A DNA stretch of 64,000 nucleotides from Craterostigma plantagineum (taxonomy: Eukaryota; Streptophyta; Magnoliopsida; Lamiales; Linderniaceae): positions 4,278,001-4,342,000 of the forward strand of contig JAPQWV010000050.1 of assembly GCA_027422505.1 (NCBI GenBank), written 5' to 3'. Positions 19,396 to 33,849 of this stretch are shown here, one piece after another. Made by a program: the position numbers and the translations under genes. The notes under the pieces were generated by a model. The model was not told the DNA's origin and did no database searches. It saw nothing but the letters and a program-made list of their open reading frames with translations. How positions within the stretch are numbered: the stretch's first letter is position 1; each line of letters starts with the position of its first letter.

Positions 19396-19950
19396 TGTGA
19401 GGATTGATTCACAAACTCAGATGGAATGAGCAAAACTGATTGTCCACTGAAGTGCTAAGAGCTCGACTTTGCTGAAGAATTGCTGAGCAAAGGAAAAGCA
19501 ACTTCGATTTGAGAAAGAGTTGCTGGCGGGAAGAGTTTTACTTACTGAGTCGCTGCCGTCATCGACGTTTTCTTCTCAAGCTAAAGGAATTGACCGTTAA
19601 AGTCGGTTATTCACGAGGGACGAATGAAGATATACAAAAACAGAGTTTTTTGTGTGTGAGAGAGCTGAATTCTACTGCGTGTAACTTTTCTGTGAGTGAG
19701 TGAGAAGAAAAGTTGGGAACACGAGTGTTGTAGAGTGGAGAAAGCTCTGTAAAATCCTTGAATTCATATCAATAAAGGATCGGTACTTGGACCGTGGACG
19801 TAGGCTACATATCGTAGCTGAACCACGTAAATCTGCTGTGAATTTTCGATTTCTGTAAAATTTGATTCAAGCAGTTCAAACTCAATCACGCTAGGTCAGT
19901 GATCAATCTTACCTGTGAATTGAGAGTTGTTGAGCCGATTATCCCCAACA
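19396..19950 (+). repeat. 5' LTR of the copia element
   Basis: 555 bp, TGTGAGGATTG...CCCCAACA. The internal sequence after it begins ACTGGTGCGGTGAGCGTGG, which should include the primer site. It is not the usual initiator-Met type (TGGTATCAGAGC). Confidence 0.95.
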
Positions 19951-20021
19951 ACTGGTGCGGTGAGCGTGGATCTAATACGCGCTGAAGCAATCTGCGAATT
20001 GAAGAAACAGAATCGAGGAGG

Positions 20022-20699
20022 ATGAGTTCATCGCGGTTCGAAGTTGAGAAATTCACTGGTCTGAATGACTTTAGCCTATGGAGGTTGAAGATGAAAGCTC
20101 TACTGGTTCAACAAGGATTAATTGAAGCTCTTAAGGAAGAGAAGAACATGCCTGTCGAGCTAAGTGCAGCTGATAAGAAATCGATCATCGAGCGAGTTCA
20201 TAGTACAATTATCCTGAGCTTGGGAGACAAGGTTTTGAGACAGGTCTCTAAGGAAGAAACAGCTGCTGGATTGTGGCTGAAATTGGAGAGCTTGTACATG
20301 ACAAAATCCCTTGCAAATCGGCTCTACCTGAAGCAGTCACTATACTCATACAGAATGACTGAGGACAAGCAAATCGATGAGCAAATCGATCAGTTCAGCA
20401 AATTGATCCTTGATTTGGAGAACATTGAGGTAGAGATAGAAGATGAAGACCAGGCATTGCTACTCCTCTGTTCTCTTCCCAGGAGTTACCAACACTTTAA
20501 GGAAACACTCTTGTATGCAAATGAAACACTGTCATTAGAGGATGTTTTGTCTGCTATACACTCAAAGCAGCTGAACAACAAGAGCGAGGCTAAACCAATG
20601 GTGAATGCTGAGAGCTTAAGTGTTAGGGGAAGATGGGAGAAAAGAGAGGGAAAGAAAGGAAAGAAAGACAGGTCAAAGTCAAGAGGAAAATTCAAGTGA
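20022..20699 (+). CDS. Copia gag polyprotein (225 aa)
   Basis: It starts [28 protein letters not shown], typical of copia gag. The body holds the [22 protein letters not shown] and [17 protein letters not shown] segments of the Retrotran_gag_2/UBN2-type family. The frame ends at 20,699 in a basic Lys/Arg tract ([16 protein letters not shown]), just before the zinc knuckle, which is read in the -1 frame by the next ORF. The two frames overlap by 67 nt (20,633-20,699). This could be a programmed shift or a one-base indel in this copy. I see no classic X-XXY-YYZ slippery heptamer, so an indel is the simpler reading. Confidence 0.85.
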   Translation: MSSSRFEVEKFTGLNDFSLWRLKMKALLVQQGLIEALKEEKNMPVELSAADKKSIIERVHSTIILSLGDKVLRQVSKEETAAGLWLKLESLYMTKSLANRLYLKQSLYSYRMTEDKQIDEQIDQFSKLILDLENIEVEIEDEDQALLLLCSLPRSYQHFKETLLYANETLSLEDVLSAIHSKQLNNKSEAKPMVNAESLSVRGRWEKREGKKGKKDRSKSRGKFK

Positions 20700-23600
20700 A
20701 GGTAAAATGCTACAATTGCCAGGAAGAAGGGCATATTAAGAGGTTCTGCCCACAGAAAACCAAAGGCCTGCCTCCAAAACTGAAAGAACAGGGTGAGGTT
20801 TCAATTGTTTCTGATGGTTATGAATCAGCAGAGGTGTTAAATGTGGTGGAGGTTGATAAGTATAAGGAGTGGCTAATGGACTCAGGATGTTCCTTCCACA
20901 TGACATCAAACAAATCTTGGCTAATGAACTTCAGGAGCATTGAGGGAGGCAGAGTACTACTTGGAAATGACACACCATGCAGAGTGCAGGGAATTGGATC
21001 AGTAAGATTGAGGATGCACACAGGCAGTGAGATAATCCTAGAGGATGTAAGGTACATCCCAGAACTGAGAAGAAACCTAATCTCAGTTGGTATGCTGGAT
21101 GATTTGGGGTATGAGACAGACACTAAGAATGGGCAGATGAAGGTATTCAAGGGCTCATTACTAGTGATGAAGGGAGTGAAAAGGAATGGGGTCTACTCAC
21201 TGCTAGGCTCTACTGTTGTTGGAGCAGTGTCTTTAGCAAAAGATGAAGATGACCTTGCAGGTCTGTGGCACAGAAGACTAGGCCATGTAAGTGAGACGGG
21301 ACTTAATGAACTCTCTAAACAGGGGCTGTTAGGAAGTAAAGGACTGAACAAGTTAAAATTCTGTGAGAACTGCATCTTTGGAAAGTCTCACAGAGTAAGT
21401 TTTCAGACTGGGAAACATACCTCAAAGGCAGTCCTGGAATACCTGCACTCGGATCTGTGGGGACCAGCCACTGTCATGTCTCATGGTGGAGCAAAATACT
21501 TTATGAGCATAATAGATGACTACTCTAGGAAGGTGTGGACAATTATGCTAAGATCCAAGGATGAGGCACTAGAAAAGTTCAAGGCCTGGAAAAGGACTGT
21601 GGAGCTTCAGACTGAGAAGAAAGTGAAGGTGCTCAGGACTGATAATGGCCTTGAGTTCTGCTCAAATGAATTTAACAAGTTCTGTGAGAATGAAGGAATA
21701 AAAAGACACAGAACTATTCCCTATACCCCTCAGCAAAATGGATTAGCTGAGAGGATGAATAGGACCTTGCTCGAGAGGACCCGATGCATGTTAATCAGTG
21801 CAGGTTTACCAAAGTCATTTTGGGCAGAGGCAATAGCCACTGCAGCCTACTTAATTAACAGGTGTCCTTCTACGGCCATTGGGTGCAAAACTCCAGAGGA
21901 GCCGTGGACAGGCTCAAAGCCTAGTTTAGATCACCTCAGAGTGTTTGGATGTGTTGCTTATGCACACATGAAAAGGGACAAGCTGGAATCCAGGGCAATT
22001 AAATCCATTTTCATAGGTTATCCTGAAGGGGTTAAGGGATATAAGCTTTGGATCTTGGAACCAGGTATGAAAAAGTGTTTCTTCAGCAGAGATGTCATAT
22101 TCACAGAATCTGAGATGGGCAGCCTTGAAAGGCCAAAGCTGTCCGACAAAGAAAATCAAAATGGATCAGATTTTCTGGGAAAATTGCAGCTTGAGGTGGA
22201 GCCTCTCAGAACTGTGAGAGAACCTCAAGAAGAATCTGATGAGGAGGAAGAGACACCTGAAGATGATGGAGATACCATCTCTGGAAGTGGAGCACCTACA
22301 GAGTCAGGTATAGATAATTTCTCTGATTATATGCTGGCTAGGGATAGAACTAGGAGGGAAACCAGAGCTCCCAAACGTTATGGCCAAGCAGATGTGATTG
22401 CTTTTGCTTTCTTAATGGCTGAAGAGATTGGTGAAGAACCAAAATCTTACCAAGAAGTTGTGAGGAGCAGAGAAAGAAAACACTGGAACTCTGCTATGAA
22501 TGAGGAAATGATATCTCTATGGAAAAATGATACCTGGGATCTGGTGGAGAGACAGAAGGACCAAAGGGTGATAAGTTGTAAGTGGATTTACAAGAAGAAG
22601 CAGGAAGCAAACTCAGAGGTGAGGTATAAAGCAAGATTGGTAGCTCGAGGCTTTACCCAAAGAGAGGGAATAGATTATAATGAGGTTTTTTCTCCTGTAG
22701 TGAAGCAAAGATCTATAAGGCTGCTGCTCTCTTTGGTGGCCCATTACAATCTAGAGCTCGAGCAGCTTGATGTAAAAACAGCTTTCCTCTATGGGACTTT
22801 GGAAGAGAAAATTCTGATGAACCAACCAGAAGGTTACATAAAACCTGGGACTGAAAGTCTGGTATGCAGGCTAAAAAGGTCACTGTATGGACTGAAACAA
22901 AGTCCCAGACAGTGGAACAAGAGGTTTGAGCAGTTCATGCTAAAGAACAGCTTCAGGAAAAGTAAATATGATCCATGTATCTACATCAAGGGAATGCACG
23001 GTCAGAGTGTCTGCTACTTGCTACTTTATGTAGATGATATGCTTGTAGCCAGTGAAAGTAAGCAGGAAATAGACTTTGTTAAAGGGCTGCTGAAGGCTGA
23101 ATTTGATATGAAAGAGCTCGGGCAAGCAAAGAAGATTCTGGGAATGGAAATCATCAGGAACAGATCTGAGAGTTTTCTAAAGCTTCAGCAAAAGGATTAT
23201 CTTACATCAGTTCTGAGAAGGTTTGAGATGAGTGATTCAAAGGCAGTAGTGACCCCTTTGGCTACCCAATTCAGACTAAGTAAGGGAACTGAGGAAATAC
23301 CATATGAAGAGGCTGAGTATATGAGGAAGATACCTTATGCAAATGCTGTTGGATCAGTGATGTATGCTATGGTCTGCACAAGACCAGATTTGGCTTATGC
23401 CCTCAGTGTAGTTAGCAGGTTCATGGCACAACCTAGGAAAGATCACTGGATTGCTTTGAAGTGGCAACTGAGATACATACGAGGAACATTGGATAAAGGT
23501 CTAGTTTTCAAGCCAGTTAAGCCACATTCGACAGAAAACAGGAATTTTATCAGTGGTTTTGTGGATTCAGACTATGCTGGTTGTCTTGACACTCGGAAGT

Positions 23601-24016
23601 CTATTACAGGTTATGTATTCACTGCAGGAGGGACTGCAATAAGCTGGAAAGCAACGTTACAAAAGGTGGTTGCTCTATCAACAACAGAGGCTGAATACAT
23701 AGCCCTGACTGAAGCTGTTAAGGAAGCAATTTGGTTAAAAGGAGTTGCTGCTGAGTTGATGATGAAAGAGCAGAAAATTGAGGTATTCTGTGACAATCAA
23801 GGAGCAGTTCATCTCGCAAAAGACAGTGTTCATCACGAGAGGACAAAGCATGTAGATGTCAGACTACATTTCATTCGTGAGGTAATAGATTCAGGAGAGA
23901 TCACTGTGAGGAAGATCTCTACAGACCACAATCCAGCTGATATGTGCACTAAACCAATTCCAAGCAGAAAATTCAACTATTGCTTGGAGCTGATTGGGTG
24001 CAAGGATTCTCCCTGA
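20633..24016 (+). CDS. Copia pol polyprotein (1,127-codon frame)
   Basis: In order: a CCHC knuckle [14 protein letters not shown]; protease [12 protein letters not shown]; the GAG-pre-integrase block ([14 protein letters not shown]); integrase with [18 protein letters not shown] and [14 protein letters not shown] (DDE); RT with [23 protein letters not shown] and the catalytic YVDDM; and RNase H with [17 protein letters not shown] and [13 protein letters not shown]. All catalytic residues I can check are present, and the frame is uninterrupted to its stop, 58 bases before the 3' LTR. Translation must start in gag, so expression depends on crossing the frame change near 20,699. Confidence 0.95.
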   Translation: MGEKRGKERKERQVKVKRKIQVKVKCYNCQEEGHIKRFCPQKTKGLPPKLKEQGEVSIVSDGYESAEVLNVVEVDKYKEWLMDSGCSFHMTSNKSWLMNFRSIEGGRVLLGNDTPCRVQGIGSVRLRMHTGSEIILEDVRYIPELRRNLISVGMLDDLGYETDTKNGQMKVFKGSLLVMKGVKRNGVYSLLGSTVVGAVSLAKDEDDLAGLWHRRLGHVSETGLNELSKQGLLGSKGLNKLKFCENCIFGKSHRVSFQTGKHTSKAVLEYLHSDLWGPATVMSHGGAKYFMSIIDDYSRKVWTIMLRSKDEALEKFKAWKRTVELQTEKKVKVLRTDNGLEFCSNEFNKFCENEGIKRHRTIPYTPQQNGLAERMNRTLLERTRCMLISAGLPKSFWAEAIATAAYLINRCPSTAIGCKTPEEPWTGSKPSLDHLRVFGCVAYAHMKRDKLESRAIKSIFIGYPEGVKGYKLWILEPGMKKCFFSRDVIFTESEMGSLERPKLSDKENQNGSDFLGKLQLEVEPLRTVREPQEESDEEEETPEDDGDTISGSGAPTESGIDNFSDYMLARDRTRRETRAPKRYGQADVIAFAFLMAEEIGEEPKSYQEVVRSRERKHWNSAMNEEMISLWKNDTWDLVERQKDQRVISCKWIYKKKQEANSEVRYKARLVARGFTQREGIDYNEVFSPVVKQRSIRLLLSLVAHYNLELEQLDVKTAFLYGTLEEKILMNQPEGYIKPGTESLVCRLKRSLYGLKQSPRQWNKRFEQFMLKNSFRKSKYDPCIYIKGMHGQSVCYLLLYVDDMLVASESKQEIDFVKGLLKAEFDMKELGQAKKILGMEIIRNRSESFLKLQQKDYLTSVLRRFEMSDSKAVVTPLATQFRLSKGTEEIPYEEAEYMRKIPYANAVGSVMYAMVCTRPDLAYALSVVSRFMAQPRKDHWIALKWQLRYIRGTLDKGLVFKPVKPHSTENRNFISGFVDSDYAGCLDTRKSITGYVFTAGGTAISWKATLQKVVALSTTEAEYIALTEAVKEAIWLKGVAAELMMKEQKIEVFCDNQGAVHLAKDSVHHERTKHVDVRLHFIREVIDSGEITVRKISTDHNPADMCTKPIPSRKFNYCLELIGCKDSP

Positions 24017-24074
24017 GCATGGGAGGATGAGTTCCAAGGACCGTGGCCTAAGTTGATGAATCAAGGTGGAGATT

Positions 24075-24634
24075 TGTGAGGATTGATTCACAAACTCAGA
24101 TGGAATGAGCAAAACTGATTGTCCACTGAAGTGCTAAGAGCTCGACTTTGCTGAAGAATTGCTGAGCAAAGGAAAAGCAACTTCGATTTGAGAAAGAGTT
24201 GCTGGCGGGAAGAGTTTTACTTACTGAGTCGCTGCCGTCATCGACGTTTTCTTCTCAAGCTAAAGGAATTGACCGTTAAAGTCGGTTATTCACGAGGGAC
24301 GAATGAAGATATACAAAAACAGAGTTTTTTGTGTGTGAGAGAGCTGAATTCTACTGCGTGTAACTTTTCTGTGAGTGAGTGAGAAGAAAAGTTGGGAACA
24401 CGAGTGTTGTAGAGTGGAGAAAGCTCTGTAAAATCCTTGAATTCATATCAATAAAGGATCGGTACTTGGACCGTGGACGTAGGCTACATATCGTAGCTGA
24501 ACCACGTAAATCTGCTGTGAATTTTCGATTTCTGTTTTGTTAAATTTGATTCAAGCAGTTCAAACTCAATCACGCTAGGTCAGTGATCAATCTTACATGT
24601 GAATTGAGAGTTGTTGAGCCGATTATCCCCAACA
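24075..24634 (+). repeat. 3' LTR of the copia element
   Basis: 560 bp, preceded by a purine-rich tract AAGGTGGAGATT that fits the polypurine primer. It carries a 5-base insertion (TCTGTTTTGTTAAATT) relative to the 5' LTR. Confidence 0.95.
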
Positions 24635-24639
24635 TAAAG

Positions 24640-25489
24640 TATAAGATATGCGACGCAGTTTTTAACAATTCAGTATATTTGATATTACCAAAAAAATTAA
24701 CAACCATTATGATATTACAGTTTCGTAATTATAATATATTATTATTCTTATTCTGATGCATAATTAACTTATATTATTAACTTAAATATTACATATTTAA
24801 ACACATTGAACGGGTAAAAAACTAGTATAGGGTGGAAGTGGAACACACATTTGTTATATATATATAGACAATTATAAGACGCATTGTTAATATAAAATTT
24901 GCATCCTTATTTCATAACACAAAAATTAATCTTACATAGAAAATAGAATACTGGCCGACGACGATGATAAAAATGTTATGTAATTATAAGTCTTAAAAGT
25001 CAACGTTGAAATGAAAACGACATATTTTCCACATTGAAACGCATTCTCGGAACACTTGTCCTCTTTTAACTTGGTCGATCGATGCAATAATAACAAACCC
25101 ATGCCAAGGGGCAAAAATGTCATTACGCTCTTGTTCGAGAGGAATCCCACAGCGTATAAAGAAGAGCAAGCGTAAGAAATGGACATAACTCAACTAAAAG
25201 GGATTCTCTTTCGCTTCTTTTTCCTTTCTTCTCTCTTTCTCGTCCCCAATTATTTAGTATATATTCCATATTCTATATTCTCGCCGATGGATGAGCTATA
25301 GCAATTATATATAAAACGATGTGAGTAATCGAATAGTAGCGATTCAGTGATCCCCTTGAGCTGTTTGCCACCTTCCTTCTTCTCAGTACTGTTCCAATTT
25401 CGTGGGTGTGTTGGAATTATCGGTGGATCGTATGAGAGATTGAGAATTTCGAGGTTTTGGGGGATCGTAATTGAGAGGCTTCGGACACG
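24640..25489. other. Spacer and SEC promoter region
   Basis: The spacer is AT-rich. It contains the second copy of the dispersed repeat (24,800-24,977) and, at 25,307-25,317, a TATA-like TATATAAAAC about 180 bp before the SEC ATG. C/T-rich leader sequence lies at about 25,200-25,240. Confidence 0.6.
24800..24977. repeat. Dispersed repeat, copy 2 (partner at 40-215)
   Basis: Same orientation as copy 1, with scattered substitutions. Similarity ends at GATAAAAATGTTAT in both. This copy has no adjoining GGGCTGCAAAA transposon end, so it may show the locus before the TIR element arrived. Confidence 0.75.
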
Positions 25490-28400
25490 ATGCTGTCTCT
25501 ACAGCAGAGCGATCCGAGGTTGTACGGCCTTAGTTTGCAGGGTGGACAGCCTCAGCAGCGCCTGCCGAAGGTTGTCTCAGATGGAATCAAGCAAGAGCTT
25601 TCTCGTGAAGGTCTGTATTATGTAAAATTATATGATTCGTTGAAATCCTTTGTTTTTGTCTGCGTTCTCTTTTGAATTCTTGGAAGGGTTTCTTTAACGG
25701 GTTTGTTTTCAGTGTATTTGAAACGAGGGTTTTGTAGCCGATGAGGTTTATATATGTAATTGGGATTTTATGTAATTGTAAGAAATGAGGGGTTGAATAT
25801 TCAGCCTAATGACTTCCTTCTCCTCCATAGACAAGCGTTAATCGGGAATTCCAATTCCGTTTGTTCTTCACTTGGCGACTATTGATTTCCGTTTCTTTTT
25901 CACTTGGGTTTATTTGGCAGTTTCGTATTCTGAATGTTTTTCTTCTCGTGCTTAACGGCTATGTGTTATTTAGGAAGCGTAGATTAGTCGTTCATTGATG
26001 AAGCGTAGAGTTGTGCAGCTCTGTTTCTTTTAAAAACCCGATCTTTACAATGGGACTGAGATCACTATTTATTCCTGCGTCATAACATGGTCTTTGTGAC
26101 ATAATCTCTTGGGGAATGGTCATCAATGATGCCATTTCCTTGTTGCATAAAGTTTCAAACTCTTGAAAGATAATGGTTTTTTTTGCTGCTTTATCTGCTA
26201 TCGTTGTTATCCTATTCTTGAGCTGAGAATATTTCCCTTTAATACTACGTTTTGAACTAATGCAGTTGATGAAGATACGCTCTTAAGCCTTGCTCATCAG
26301 AATTACAAAGCTGGTCACTATGAGCAAGCACTAGAGCATAGCAAGGCTGTATATGAGCTGAATCATCGCCGTACTGATAACCTCCTTCTCCTCGGCGCAA
26401 TTTATTATCAGGTTAATTTTTTGTAGGATACAAGTACACGTGATTTATGATATGTCTCCTTTGGTAGGAAATTGAGTTTTTTTTTCTTCTGATTTTGTAA
26501 TTTAGTTGCACGACTTCGATTCGTGCATAGCCAAGAATGAAGAAGCTCTTCGTATTGATCCACATTTTGCTGAGTGCTATGGGAATATGGCAAATGCTTG
26601 GAAGGTACTCTGCTGTGATGGAAGCTACATTAGAGGTTATTTTTACTATGTTTTCATTATTCTGACATGCTAACTGAATTTCTTTGTGGCTCAGGAGAAA
26701 GGAAACGTTGATGTTGCCATCCGGTATTACTTGATTGCCATTGAGGTTTGTGAGAACTTCCATATCCTATAGATACTGTATTGACTTTGTTTATTGTTTT
26801 CGTTTGCTATAAATGGATATTAGAAAAGAAGTTGTTCTCATTGACGATCTGAATGTTGCTGCACTAAATTTGTGTTTTCATTTTTTTTTTCCTTGAGAGC
26901 ATGCCATAGAAAATGTATTGTCGAGGACCCTTGCCAAAATAATCTTTAAGTGAAATATGGCCATGAGCTCAATTCATCTGCTTTCTTGAGACTTTTTTTC
27001 AGTTATCTTTCGTTACATGTATTATTCACAAATTCTATCGGCAAATTTCTGCAGCTTCGTCCTAATTTTGCGGATGCATGGTCGAACTTAGCTAGTGCTT
27101 ACATGCGGAAAGGAAGGTTAAACGAGGCGGCTAAATGTTGTCGTCAAGCTCTTGCGTTCAATCATCGTTTGGTAAATTCATTCATCCTATGTTTATCATG
27201 ACAACTTTTCACTTAGTTGTTTTGCACTTACTTGCTTCACTTTATGTCTGTTTCAGGTTGACGCACACAGTAACCTTGGAAATCTAATGAAAGCTCAAGG
27301 ATTACTCCAGGAGGTAATATGGAATCCTGTTTCTTTCGTGTTTTGATTGCATCTTTATTGTGTCATAGCACGAGCTTAGGTTCGTGTCTTCTATTTATAG
27401 CTTAACGGATTCTGCGTTCTGTGTTCTTTATCTTCATTACTCCATACCTTCAAAGTGTTCATTTTCTCAGTTAGGATTCTATGAATTGTTACATGAAACT
27501 CTCCCTGCAACAATTGCCAATGATATTCAAGAAATTATGTTCTTTAATCTTGCAAATAAATCTTTTCTTGTTCTCTTTTGTATCCATATTTCTTGTTCTG
27601 AGATCCTCTGATGTATGTTTCAGGCATACAGTTGTTATCTGGAAGCTCTTCGCATACAGCCCACTTTTGCTATTGCGTGGTCTAATCTTGCTGGGCTTTT
27701 TATGGAAACTGGTGATCTTAACAGAGCCCTGCAGTACTATAAGGTTTTAAGTTTTTCAGTTTGTTTGTGTTGCCATAGATTAGCTTGAGTGCTAGGAACA
27801 TGCTTTGGGGTTGATTATGCTTTATTTTGCCTATGTGTGAGCTTGTTTTGTGCTTTCTTTCGTATGTTAATCATGTTTATAGGAAGCTGTCAAGTTGAAG
27901 CCGAACTTTGCAGATGCCTACTTGAATTTGGGAAATGTTTACAAGGTAATGCCATTATTATTTTAGACTGTAAGTCGATGATACGAGAAGATATGCAGGA
28001 AGATGCTCTTCTCTTTGGTCTAGGCTTTGAACATATCGCAAGAGGCCATTGTTTGTTACCAACGAGCCTTGCAATCACGGCCAGACAGTGCCATGGCTTT
28101 TGGTGAGTAAATTGAGTGAGTTGTTATAACTTTGATATTTCCTTAACTACTTTCAGTGCCCTTGACTTATGTGATGGTCCAAAAAATTGTCTTGTGCTTC
28201 CAACTGACATTACGGAGCAACTATATCAGGCAACTTGGCCGGCGTCTATTATGAGCAAGGAAACCTTGATATGGCAATCTTACACTACAAGCGAGCCATT
28301 GCTTGTGATGCTCGGTTCCTTGAAGCATACAATAATTTGGTTAGCATCAATGTTGTAATAAGTCGTGGTTGGATGATTTCTCCTCACATACGTCTAACAT

Positions 28401-31400
28401 ATTATTTTTCGCAGGGCAATGCGTTGAAAGATGCTGGCAGATTAGAGGAAGCAATACACTGCTATCGCGTTGGTTCTCTTATCCTATTCATTTAGTGCTT
28501 ATTTTCCACATTCTATCTCACATGGACTAACTTATGCTCTCTCTGTTTGTGAAGCAATGCTTGTCTCTTCAACCTAATCACCCTCAAGCTCTGACAAATC
28601 TTGGGAACATCTACATGGATTGGTATGAGTTTCAAACAAAATGCCTATTGTCGCAAATTTACTCTGCAAAACGATTTTTTTCTTTCAATATTCTTTTTGA
28701 ATTGTGCACCTTTCGATTCTGCTTAGGAACTTGATGAGTGCTGCAGCTCAGTGCTATAAGGCAACACTATCTGTGACGACTGGACTTTCTGCTCCTTTCA
28801 ATAACTTAGCAATGATATATAAACAGCAGGTTTCACTTTGATTCTTTTGCATTCTCCTAAGCAGTGCAGCTTCTCATGCTAAGACCCTTTTCACTTGATA
28901 TTAACATTTGGCTCATATGATTTTTTTGTGGCAAACAGGGTAACTATGCTGATGCGATATCTTGTTATAACGAAGTTCTTAGAATCGATCCATTGGCAGC
29001 TGATGGCCTTGTGAATCGCGGAAACACTTTCAAGGAGATTGGAAGGGTTAATGAAGCTATTCAAGACTATATGCGTGCGATTGCAACTCGACCAGCCATG
29101 CCTGAGGCTCATGCTAATTTGGCATCGGCGTATAAAGACAGGTGCCCCTTTTCCTCTTTATCTAGTCTACCTATGTGTGATGTTGTGATTGCATGCGAAG
29201 GCTTCATGTATGAACTTCAGTCATTTGTTGTCTGCAGTGGTCATGTGGAAGCTGCCATAAAAAGTTATAAGCAAGCGTTGATTTTGCGCCCAGATTTCCC
29301 AGAGGCAACTTGTAATCTTCTTCACACTCTCCAGGTAATCTAGTTATATGTTATTTTCTTGGCTATTAGTGTTTCCCTAGTTGAACTCCGTGAACAAACA
29401 TCCTATTTTGGCATGTTGTCTATCTCAGTGTGTGTGCGACTGGGATAATCGGGACAAAATGTTTGCTGACGTCGAGGCCATTCTTAAGAGACAGATCACG
29501 GTTTCTAAAATTCCCTTCTGCAGTTCATCTCATCATCATTTCATTGAGGAAAGTGATATTTATTCCATTCCTCCCAAAATTGTTTTACTGCAGACGTCTG
29601 TTATTCCAAGTGTGCAACCTTTTCATGCTATTGCATATCCTCTCGACCCGTTGCTTGCTTTGGAAATCAGGTTTTCTACTTTTCCATCAATATATATCGG
29701 ATTTACTTTGTATAGTTCCATTTACACTACCCAATTCGCTGCATTTCTACACATGTAGTCGGAAATACGCTGCTCACTGTTCGGTTGTTGCATCCCGCTA
29801 TTCCCTTCCTCCTTTTAACCACCCTCCTCCTCTACCTTTGAGGGGTGGAGGCAGGAATGGCCGATTAAGAATAGGGTAACTCGATGAAATTTCGTACTAT
29901 TTTACTCATAGAAAAAGTTAAACGTTCTTCTGTTTTTCCCCGTAAGGACTTAGATAAGCATTTGTCTTGCCGTACCCTTTTCATTCTTCTCAGGTATGTT
30001 AGCAGCGACTTTGGTAACCACCCCTTATCACATCTTATGGGATCTGTGTTTGGGATGCATGACAGAGCAAATGTTGAGGTAGGTCTCTGTAATAGTTCAA
30101 TTCACTTGCCAATTTTTTTATGGCTCGTGTCTGTCACAATATGGCTGTTTTCCTATTAGGTTTCTGTTACTATATGGGTGTTGTTATTACTAGGTTTTCT
30201 GCTATGCCTTAAGCCCAAATGATGGTACTGAATGGAGGGTGCGTATACAATCTGAAGCTGAGCATTTCATAGATGTGTCGTCTTTGTCGTCCGATATGAT
30301 AGCAAGAATGATTCATGAGAATCAGATTCAAATTCTGATTAACCTTAACGGTTACACCAAGGTGGTATCAGATCATTCTTTCTTTTCAATTGTGTTTTCA
30401 TCATTTATTGTTTATAATTTATAAGTTCGTTTCCCCACATTCTTTTTCAGGGTGCGAGAAATGAAATATTTGCCATGCAACCCGCCCCAGTTCAGGTCTC
30501 TTACATGGGTTTCCCTGGCACCACCGGCGCTAACTATATACAGTACTTGGTTACCGATGAGGTAATAGGTTTTTCCTTGGTGCTTCGTATTGTTTGTCTG
30601 TATTGTCCATTCCATTAAACGTTTCTTTGGTCGTGCAGTTTGTCTCGCCTTTGCGGTACTCCCACATATACTCAGAGAAGATAGTTCATCTTCCTCACTG
30701 CTACTTCGTGAATGATTACAAGCAGGTGAACATCAGAATAGAATGTACATATATGTGTATGTATCGTTCGTTTATCCTTTTTACTATAAAAATGACATGG
30801 TCTTCTGGCGATGTCTTGTAAGAAAAATCTCGACGTACTGGACCCAAAATGCCAACCAAAGCGATCAGACTACGGACTGCCCGAGGACAAGTTCATATTC
30901 GCTTGTTTCAACCAGCTTTACAAGATGGATCCCGAGATTTTCAATACTTGGTAAGAACACTTACCTCATGCGTGTCCTTGTCTGTATCGTATGCTCAATT
31001 AGTCTTCATCTGATGTGACACGTTTTTTCAGGTGCAACATTCTCAAGCGCGTCCCTAATAGCGCACTTTGGCTTCTGAGGTTTCCAGCGGCCGGCGAGAT
31101 GAGGCTTCGTGCATGTAAGTCACTAATGTTCGACTTAACATTATTTTTAAATAAAATATATGAATTGTTTTATAATTTAAATCGAGTCATTCGACTTTTT
31201 CAGATGCTGCTGCCCAAGGCGTGCAGCCAGACCAGATCATCTTCACAGATGTTGCCATGAAGCAAGAGCACATAAGGCGCAGCGCTTTGGCCGACCTATT
31301 TCTTGATACGTATGTTTTCATATTTATTCTTGCATCAATTATCCATTTATTCGTTGTATCACTCAAAGATATTTTTCGAAAATAGGCCTCTTTGCAACGC

Positions 31401-32002
31401 ACATACTACTGGGACCGATGTTCTCTGGGCCGGCATACCTATGATTACTCTCCCATTGGAGAAAATGGCAACTAGGGTTGCTGGCTCGCTGTGTCTGGCT
31501 ACAGGAGTTGGCGAAGAGATGATAGTAAACAGGTACTTCTTACAACCTTTGTTTCTTACCACCATCTCTTGAGCTCGAACATGGCTGTAATGTATTGCTC
31601 GTTACGCTATTTTGCATATATTTTGCAGTATGAAAGAGTATGAAGAAAAGGCGGTTTCTTTGGCTTTGAATCGCCCGAAACTCCAAGATCTTACCAATAG
31701 GCTCAAAGCTGCTCGCTTGACTTGTCCTCTGTTTGATACCGCTCGCTGGGTCAGTATTCCCCTGTTTTATCTTAATTTTTTTGGGCGTGTAGATGAAATA
31801 TAATTGTTGACCAATGGGGAAATATAATGGGGTAAGAAAATGCAGACTTGGATGTGTTTATTATATTGACTGTAATAAAACCATGCAGGTGAGGAACTTG
31901 GAGAGAGCCTACTTCAAGATGTGGAATGTGCACTGCTCTGGCCAAAGCCCACACCATTTCAAAGTTACTGAGAATAATTTAGATTTCCCTTGTGATCATT
32001 AA
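25490..32002 (+). CDS. SEC: Protein O-GlcNAc transferase SECRET AGENT
   Basis: The enzyme transfers GlcNAc from UDP-GlcNAc to Ser/Thr of nuclear and cytosolic proteins. The 28 coding exons sum to 2,904 bp (967 aa; Arabidopsis SEC is of similar size): 25490-25610, 26266-26411, 26506-26604, 26695-26745, 27055-27171, 27257-27313, 27624-27743, 27883-27945, 28024-28102, 28230-28339, 28415-28468, 28555-28622, 28727-28829, 28939-29141, 29238-29334, 29429-29500, 29594-29670, 29759-29875, 29994-30078, 30194-30361, 30451-30561, 30639-30725, 30823-30950, 31032-31114, 31204-31309, 31386-31532, 31629-31749, 31889-32002. All introns are GT..AG and phases close. Residues ~50-490 are TPR repeats (NFADAWSNLASAYMRKGRLNEA). 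The catalytic half has GFPGTTGANYIQYLVTDEF and GTDVLWAGIPMITLPLEKMATR, the UDP-sugar site. No signal peptide. The start is the first ATG after the TATA-like box at 25,307. Confidence 0.95.
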
Positions 32003-32412
32003 CTTGCCTTCATCATTACAGGGAAAGGAAACGCGGCATTGTAGATTAAGACAAGGATAATATGAGCTCTGTGTGTGCTTTATTGTGTTAATCAGAGTCT
32101 GATATGTGCTTGGAAGTGTATTATTAACTGATGATAAGCATTCTTATTTTAAGATTTTCCTACTATTTATGATGAACCTTGTTTCATTTTTCTCCATTTA
32201 TATTGCCTTGTGGAAAAAGGATTGATCTTTACTTTTGGGTCATTTGATCAAATTCTTGAGAAATGTTTCCAAGTTGGAAGCTCCAACGGCCAAAGAGATG
32301 GAGCAAATTTCTTTTATTTCCTTTCCCAGAAAAAATGGGCCAAATTTCAAATCGTTGCATTAATCACATAAAGCAAGTAGAACATTCGATAAATCACATT
32401 AAGATACAATGC

Positions 32413-33728
<1,316 letters not shown>

Positions 33729-33837
33729 GTTTCTTGGTATGGAAAGTTTTTCCTTTTTCTGCCTTTTTGGTTATGGAACAAATGTTTCTTGAAGTGATTG
33801 CTTGTGTATGATGATGCACTATGCAGGCAAAAGGGTC

Positions 33838-33849
33838 GTATATTTATAG
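33838..33849 (-). promoter_or_regulatory. TATA box of the alkenal reductase gene
   Basis: The minus strand reads CTATAAATATAC, about 110 bp upstream of the ATG at 33,728. Confidence 0.7.

Larger units (their letters stand above)
19396..24634 (+). mobile_element. Ty1/copia LTR retrotransposon, complete, 5.2 kb
   Basis: The LTRs (19,396-19,950 and 24,075-24,634) begin TGTGAGGATTG and end TCCCCAACA, with a perfect TAAAG duplication (19,391-19,395 and 24,635-24,639). I see one 5-bp indel and one clear substitution between them, so the insertion is very recent. The inside encodes gag, zinc knuckle, protease, integrase, RT and RNase H in copia order (integrase before RT). The gag stop precedes the zinc knuckle, and pol lies in the -1 frame. 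Confidence 0.97.
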
